A stretch of DNA of 8,782 nt from contig CAJKSP010000067.1 of assembly GCA_905202595.1 (NCBI GenBank), forward strand, positions 1-8,782, in the 5' to 3' direction. Below are positions 1 to 5,600 of the stretch, in pieces. Within the stretch, counting starts at the first letter, position 1; each line of letters opens with the position of its first letter. Source of the stretch: an uncultured Sutterella sp. GTDB lineage: Bacteria; Pseudomonadota; Gammaproteobacteria; Burkholderiales; Burkholderiaceae_F. The position numbers and the translations under genes are program-made. Below the pieces are notes generated by a model that was not told where the DNA came from, searched no databases, and worked only from the letters and a program-made list of their open reading frames with translations.

Positions 1-42
1 AGTGGGTTGTATTTCCTGTGAAAGTAGGTCATCGCCAGGCTC
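1..42 (+). rRNA. rrf: 5S ribosomal RNA, 3' end only (partial)
   Basis: The first 40 or so bases match the conserved 3' part of bacterial 5S rRNA: a stretch reading GTGAAAGTAGGTCATCGCC, followed by AGGCT, which forms the 3' strand of the terminal helix. The 5' part lies left of the window. The 3' end is placed at about 41-43 by analogy with other proteobacterial 5S genes. A strong terminator hairpin starts about ten bases later, as expected for the last gene of an rRNA operon. This is family recognition by eye; the partner strand of the terminal helix is not visible. Confidence 0.88.
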
Positions 43-52
43 CCCATTGAAG

Positions 53-85
53 AAAACCCCACGACACGTTGTGCCGTGGGGTTTT
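53..85 (+). terminator. Rho-independent terminator of the rRNA operon
   Basis: An 11-bp perfect stem pairs AAAACCCCACG (53-63) with CGTGGGGTTTT (75-85). It continues inward, after one mismatch, with three more pairs (65-67 with 71-73) around a 3-base loop. The 3' arm ends in four T. It sits directly downstream of the 5S tail and upstream of the lptF leader, so it should insulate lptFG from rRNA transcription. The A-rich 5' arm also gives a short T run on the opposite strand. Confidence 0.9.
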
Positions 86-159
86 CGCATATTTGGCGTC
101 TCGAAGTGCCGGCTGCTGTTTTCAAGACAGTGTGCATAGGCGCGGCAGAGCTGCTCGAC

Positions 160-165
160 TACAAT
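160..165 (+). promoter_or_regulatory. Candidate -10 box for lptFG
   Basis: TACAAT differs from the sigma70 -10 consensus at one base. It lies about 75 bases past the rRNA terminator and 150 bases before the lptF start codon. No convincing -35 hexamer stands 16-18 bases upstream (137-142 is TAGGCG), so the support is a single box plus the need for a promoter between a strong terminator and lptF. The rest of the 43-314 leader holds no gene I can support. The only other structure is a small hairpin (CTTGC/GCAAG) at 230-243. Confidence 0.3.
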
Positions 166-314
166 CGAAAAACTATCCTTCGCCCAATACGCAGCACGCG
201 CAGGACGGCTTGCAGCTAAGCGAGCCTGCCTTGCGCTCGCAAGCCTCTTCGGACGATATCCCGATCGGTTGGCTTGAGCGTCGGCTGTTTGGGCTTGATT
301 TCTGCCGACTCGCC

Positions 315-1469
315 ATGATTTTCAAGCGTTCGCTGGTTAATGAACTCGCCAATAGCGTTGGCGGGGTCTTCACCGTCCTTTTCACCATTGTGATTGCGGT
401 CGGCATGGTTCGCATTCTGAGCCTTGCTGCCGGCGGGCGCATCGACAATGCCGCCGTATTGCAGATGGTGCTCTACAACGCGCTCGTGAATCTGCCGCCG
501 CTTCTCGCGGTGTCGCTTTTCATCGCAGTGCTCATGACGATGATGCGCTGGTGGCAGGACAACGAAATGGTTGTCTGGTTCTCGTCGGGTGGCCGCTCTC
601 TATTCTCTTGGGTGGGGCCGACCATGCGCTTTGCACTGCCGATCATTGCTGGCGTGGCGCTGCTGTCTATGGTTATTTCGCCCTGGGCGCGCGCGCAGTC
701 AGAGATGATTCGAGAGCAGTTCAAACAGCGCGACGAAGTAAATGCCATTGCTCCGGGCCGCTTTATTGAATCGATGGGCGGCAAGCGCATCTTCTTCATA
801 GAGTCTGTTGACGAGCATTCAAACGAGGTCGGCCGCGTCTTCATGGCTGAAAACGGTCGCGATAAGGAATCAGTCGTCACCGCGCAGGCCGGGCGAATCG
901 AGCTCAACGATCAGGGCGATCGCTATGTCGTGCTGCAGAACGGCCGCCGCTACGAAACGGCAAGCAATTCAGCAGAGACTCGCCTCATCGAATTCGACAG
1001 GTATGGCGTGCGCCTCGACATCAAGGTCGATCAGCCTTTCCGTGCGAGCAGGACTGCTTCGCAGCCGCTCACATTCCTTTTTGCCAACCGCACGCCGGAG
1101 AATGCAGCAGAGCTTGTCTGGCGATTCTCCTGGCCGTTGGCTGCGTTCAATCTTGCGCTGCTGGCGATACCGCTTTCATGCACTTCGCCGCGTGCCGGCC
1201 GCAGTCTCAATCTCATTGTGGCGGCGCTGATCTTCGTGCTCTATCTCAACGGCATATCTATTGCTGAGACCTATGTCGAGCAGCAGAAGCTTTCGCTTCT
1301 CGGCGCAGTAGTCGGACTTAATGGCATCGTGCTGCTTATTGCTGTACTGCTTTTTGTCCGGCAGGTCTATCTGCAGCGCTGGCTTCCAGTGTGGCTCACG
1401 CCCTGGCATCTGAAGCAGAAGCTTGAAGCGCGCAAGGCCGCTCGCAGCGGAAAGGGGGACGCGGCATGA
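315..1469 (+). CDS. lptF: LPS export ABC transporter permease LptF
   Basis: The 384-residue product is one of the two membrane subunits of the LptB2FG transporter, which extracts lipopolysaccharide from the inner membrane and feeds it onto the LptC-LptA bridge. The ATG at 315 is chosen because MIFKRSL matches the family start; the open frame continues upstream to 69, but those 82 residues are not LptF-like and cross the leader and terminator loop. Hydrophobic segments fall at about residues 14-34, 53-77, 103-123, 267-287, 296-315 and 330-352. The large hydrophilic region between the third and fourth (about 125-265) fits the periplasmic beta-jellyroll. EMVVWFSSG (84-92) is the conserved cytoplasmic coupling region that contacts LptB. 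Length is near the family norm. I see no Shine-Dalgarno sequence before the ATG. The stop overlaps the lptG start, indicating translational coupling. LptB, LptC and LptA are not in the window. Confidence 0.95.
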   Translation: MIFKRSLVNELANSVGGVFTVLFTIVIAVGMVRILSLAAGGRIDNAAVLQMVLYNALVNLPPLLAVSLFIAVLMTMMRWWQDNEMVVWFSSGGRSLFSWVGPTMRFALPIIAGVALLSMVISPWARAQSEMIREQFKQRDEVNAIAPGRFIESMGGKRIFFIESVDEHSNEVGRVFMAENGRDKESVVTAQAGRIELNDQGDRYVVLQNGRRYETASNSAETRLIEFDRYGVRLDIKVDQPFRASRTASQPLTFLFANRTPENAAELVWRFSWPLAAFNLALLAIPLSCTSPRAGRSLNLIVAALIFVLYLNGISIAETYVEQQKLSLLGAVVGLNGIVLLIAVLLFVRQVYLQRWLPVWLTPWHLKQKLEARKAARSGKGDAA

Positions 1470-2599
1470 AGGTCATCACCCGGCAGTTTGCGAAGGACGT
1501 GCTCTTCTCGAGCGCTTTTGTCCTCGTGGCGCTTGTGGCGCTTTTTGCTTTCTTTGAGCTCATCAATAATCTTGATGACGTCGGCGAAAACTTCACGCTG
1601 GGGACGGCATTCCTGCTGACCGCGCTGACGATGCCTTCCCGCATCTATGAAGTGATGCCGCTTGCAGTGCTGCTGGCGAGCGTTTATACGATGTCGCGCT
1701 GGGCATCGACTTCGGAATTCACTGTGCTGCGCGTCGCCGGCATGTCGCCCATGATGCTTGCAAAGGCGCTGGTCATCCCGGGCATCCTGATGGTGGCCTT
1801 GACCTACTTTTTCGGCGAGGTGGTGGCGCCAGCCGCCGCGCGCTATGAAGTGGCGGTAAAGTCGGGCGAAGATTCTTCCGTTTCTGCCCGCGGCTATGCT
1901 TCAGGCGTCTGGGTGCGCGACGTCACGACCAATGAGGCCGGCAAGTCTGTCGACCGCTACATCAATGTGAAGAACCTTTCGGCCTCGAACATCCGAAGCA
2001 CGGGGGCATGGCGCATGTTTGAGTTTGACGCTCAGGGCCGGATGCTGCGTTTTGTGCGCGCCGAGTCTGCGATGTTCGAACCAGGTCGCGGCTGGCTGCT
2101 GAAGCACGCCATCGTCGTCAGCTATCCTGACATCGATCCGAGCAACAATGCTCCGACCGCAAAGCGCATCGAGACAGAGAAGGCTGACGAGCTTTTCTTT
2201 TCATCCACAATCGTGCCGGAAATTCTGGGCGTCATGACGACGAAGCCCGACGACATGTCCATGCGCGACCTGAAGCGCTACCTCGATCACCTGGCAGCTA
2301 CGCATCAGTCCGCGGGGAATTACGAAGTCGTCTTCTGGACGAAGGTCTTCTATCCGCTCGCCGTGATTGTGATGCTTGCGCTGTCGATGCCGTTTGCGTA
2401 TCTCAATGCGCGCTCAGGCGGCGTAGCGCTCAAGATATTCGGCGGTGTGATGATCGGCGTAGCGTTCTATGCGCTCAACAACCTCTTCAGCTACCTAGGC
2501 ATCGTCAACACCTGGTCGCCTGCGATTACTGCTTTGATGCCTTCAGCGGCGATGCTCCTCATTGCCGCTTGGGCGCTCTATTGGGTGGAGCGCCGCTGA
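1466..2599 (+). CDS. lptG: LPS export ABC transporter permease LptG
   Basis: The 377-residue product is the partner of LptF in the inner-membrane LptB2FG lipopolysaccharide extractor. Its ATG shares an ATGA overlap with the lptF stop, and AAGGGGG (about 1452-1458) inside lptF is a good ribosome-binding site at normal spacing. Hydrophobic segments lie at about residues 11-31, 59-77, 101-121, 293-313, 323-345 and 354-374. The hydrophilic stretch between the third and fourth (about 122-290) fits the periplasmic jellyroll. SEFTVLRVAGMS (83-94) is the coupling helix region typical of the family, and SMRDLKRYL (265-273) before the fourth segment is also characteristic. LptG is told from LptF by gene order and by similarity to betaproteobacterial LptG. 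Length is normal. The gene converges on the - strand uvrA gene with 49 bases between stop codons. Confidence 0.95.
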   Translation: MKVITRQFAKDVLFSSAFVLVALVALFAFFELINNLDDVGENFTLGTAFLLTALTMPSRIYEVMPLAVLLASVYTMSRWASTSEFTVLRVAGMSPMMLAKALVIPGILMVALTYFFGEVVAPAAARYEVAVKSGEDSSVSARGYASGVWVRDVTTNEAGKSVDRYINVKNLSASNIRSTGAWRMFEFDAQGRMLRFVRAESAMFEPGRGWLLKHAIVVSYPDIDPSNNAPTAKRIETEKADELFFSSTIVPEILGVMTTKPDDMSMRDLKRYLDHLAATHQSAGNYEVVFWTKVFYPLAVIVMLALSMPFAYLNARSGGVALKIFGGVMIGVAFYALNNLFSYLGIVNTWSPAITALMPSAAMLLIAAWALYWVERR

Positions 2600-2607
2600 G
2601 AGGGATG

Positions 2608-2640
2608 GAGAGGAGGAGTCGCCGCCGCCTCCTCCTGCTC
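2608..2640. terminator. GC-rich hairpin between convergent lptG and uvrA, possible bidirectional terminator
   Basis: AGGAGGAG (2611-2618) pairs perfectly with CTCCTCCT (2629-2636) around a 10-base loop, and GAG (2608-2610) can pair with CTC (2638-2640) across a one-base bulge. It occupies most of the 49-base gap between two converging stop codons, the expected place for a shared terminator. There is no T-tract after the stem on either strand, so intrinsic termination is uncertain; it may instead act as a 3'-end stabilising structure beside Rho-dependent ends. Confidence 0.45.
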
Positions 2641-2648
2641 TGATTGAA

Positions 2649-5600
2649 CTATGGAGCCGCTTTGTCGGCCGTTTTGCGCTTGAGCGCCTTTGGCGCTTTG
2701 GCAGGCTTGTGCGTTTTAAGGAACGCTCTGAGCGCACGTCCTGTTTCCGTTGCGCAGGCAGCAACTGCAGCGGGCGTGCCCGCTGCAACGATGTGCCCGC
2801 CGCCGGAGCCGCCCTCTGGTCCAAGATCGATCACCCAATCGGCGTCAGCGACGACATCAAGATTGTGTTCGATCACAACGGCGGTGTTGCCTGCGGCAAC
2901 GAGGCGCTTGAGCACGCCGGTCAGCTTGGCGACATCCGTCATGTGAAGGCCGACGGTCGGCTCATCGAGTACGTACAGCGTATGCGGCGAGCGGCCTCTA
3001 GAGCCGTCCTCCTTCACTTTTGCGAGCTCCGTGACGAGCTTGATGCGCTGCGCTTCGCCGCCGGAGAGCGTCGGCGAGGGCTGGCCGAGCGTGAGGTAGC
3101 CGAGCCCCACTTCCTGCATGAGCCGCAGCGGATGCGCAATCAGGGGCATGCTGGCGAAGAAATCGACCGCTTCATCGACTTCCATCTGCAGCACCTCGCC
3201 GATGCTTTTGCCCTTCCATGTAACGGCAAGCGTTTCTGGGTTGAATCGCATGCCGCGGCATGTTTCGCAGAGCACCTTGACGTCGGGGAGAAATGCCATT
3301 TCGATGGTTCGCATGCCTCGGCCGCCGCAGTCCGGACAGCTTCCGTCTTCGTTGTTAAATGAGAAGCGGCCGGCGCCGTAGCCGCGCGCCTGCGCTTCAG
3401 CCGTGCCGGCGTAGAGCTCGCGGATGCGGTCGAAAAATCCGATGTAGGTGGCAGGGCATGAACGAGGCGTCTTGCCGATGGGGGTTTGGTCTACTTCCAG
3501 CACGCGCCGGATGGGGCTGAAGCCTTCGATGGCGCTGCAGCCATCAAAGGCTAGCGGCGTCTTCGCTTTGACGGCGCGCAGGAGATTTTCGTACAGCACC
3601 TCTCGAGCGAAAGTAGATTTGCCCGAGCCCGAGACGCCGGTGATGACCGTCAGGCGGCCGATAGGAATGCGCGCTTCCGCAATGTCGAGATTGTTCTTGG
3701 AAGCATTGCGCACGATGATGGCCGGATCGTTGTTCGGATCGAAGGCGCGGTCTGGAATGCCAGTATGCGGGAGCGGGTTGCGCAGCATCGCGCCTGTAAC
3801 AGAGTCAGGCGAATCCATGATGTCCTCAACCGTGCCTTCTGCTGTGACGCGGCCGCCGCGCACGCCTGCTCCGGGGCCGATGTCGATGACGTGATCGGCT
3901 CGGCGGATCGTTTCTTCATCATGTTCGACGACAAGCAGCGTATTGCCCTTTTTGGCGAGCGCTGCAATGGCCGAGAGAAGCATGCCGTTGTCTCGCGGAT
4001 GCAGTCCGATCGTAGGCTCGTCCAGAATGTAGCAGACGCCTCGCAGATTGGTGCCGAGCTGCGCGGCGAGTCGGATGCGCTGGGATTCTCCGCCGGAAAG
4101 CGTCGGCGCGCTGCGGTCAAGCGCGAGGTAGCCGAGGCCAACCTGCTTCATGAAGGCAAGGCGGGAGCGGATTTCAGCGAGCGCGTCGCGTCCGAGCGCC
4201 GATTCGCGCACGGTGAGCTTGTATGCGCCAAGCGTTCGCGCCGCTTCCGAGACCGGCATCGCGCAGAGTTCGCTGATGCTGCGTCCTTTCCAGAGCACAT
4301 GACGCGCAATGTCATTTAAGCGGGCGCCGCCGCAGGCAGGGCATGTCACCCAGCGGGCATCCTTCGGATCGGGATCCGTCTCAGTCATCGGCTGAACGAC
4401 GCGCTCCCCTCCCTTCGCTTGAGCGCGGGCAGCGGCGAGCGCCGCCTTGCGCTCTCGCTCGCGAAGGAAGGCAGGATGGTTGGCGTCAACGACGCCGTAG
4501 CCCATGCATTCGGGGCATTGTCCGACGGAGTTGTAGCTGAAGAGCCTGCTGTCGAGCGGCGGGAAGCTTTCGCCGCAGACTGGGCATGCGCGCTCTTCAC
4601 TGTAGAAATGCAGTTCGCCTGCCGGCGCTGTGCCCTCAAAGCCGTCTTCCGGAATGGCATCGGTTGCGCAGAACGCTTTGGCGCCGGCGGCGAGCGCAAG
4701 AGCGGCTTTGCGCGTCGTTTCGGCCAAAGGCTCGCCCGGCTCCATTACGGCGATCGGCGCTTCGATGTCGTGCAGCTTCAGACGGTTCAATGTCGGCACG
4801 CCGGAAAGCAGGCTGTGGTATTCGCCGTCGATTCTCAGGTAGGCGGTGCCTTGAGCGGCAAGCGCAGCGATTTCTTTTGCAAAGGCGCCTTTGCGATGCT
4901 GCACGATGGGGGCGAGGAGAAGCGCCCGCCGGCCTTTGAAGTCGCGCCTGAGCGCAGAGACGATCTGATCTGCTGTCTGCGCTTTGACGGGCACGCCGCA
5001 TTTGGGACAGTGCTGCGTGCCGAGATTGACGTAGAGAAGGCGCAGGAAGCTGTAGATCTCGGTCATGGTGCCGACAGTGGAGCGCATGCCGCCGCGGCTC
5101 GTCCGCTGTTCGATGGCAACGGTGGGCGGAATGCCCTGCACGCTGTCGACGTCTGGAATGGGCGGCGGCTGCACCATTGATCGTGCATAAGCGTTGAGGC
5201 TTTCAAGGTAGCGGCGCTGTCCTTCGGCGAAGACGATGTCGAAAGCGAGCGTCGATTTGCCCGAGCCCGAAGGCCCTGTCAGCACCGTGAAGCGATCGCG
5301 AGGAATATCGACGGAAATGTTTTTGAGGTTGTGTTCGCGCGCGCCCTCGACGACGATTGATGAGCGGGCGCGCCGCTCGAGGAGCAGCGTCTGCATGGAG
5401 CGGCCCCGGGGCAGTTGGGCTTTGTCAAGCTCATTCGCGGTGTCTGTTCCAGCAGCTTCTTCAGCAGCGGCTTGCGAGCCCGGAAGGCTGAAGAATTCGG
5501 CTCGGCTCGGATCGCCCGCCTGCGCGAGGCGCCAGGCGGCGAGCGCGCGGCCGGTGAGCGTCCCCGCCTGCGACATGACTTCCGGAGTGCCTTCAAAGAC

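Noticed and set aside
69..314. Upstream extension of the lptF frame giving a 466-residue protein
   Set aside because: The extra 82 residues do not resemble LptF, begin inside the terminator hairpin loop and cover the candidate promoter; the ATG at 315 matches the family N-terminus.
2562..3362. 266-residue + strand open frame overlapping the end of lptG and uvrA
   Set aside because: It overlaps lptG in another frame and is antisense to the conserved last ATPase domain of UvrA; no family similarity was seen.
4419..5180. 253-residue + strand open frame antisense to UvrA unit 2
   Set aside because: It is a shadow of conserved coding sequence, with arbitrary composition and no ribosome-binding site or domain.
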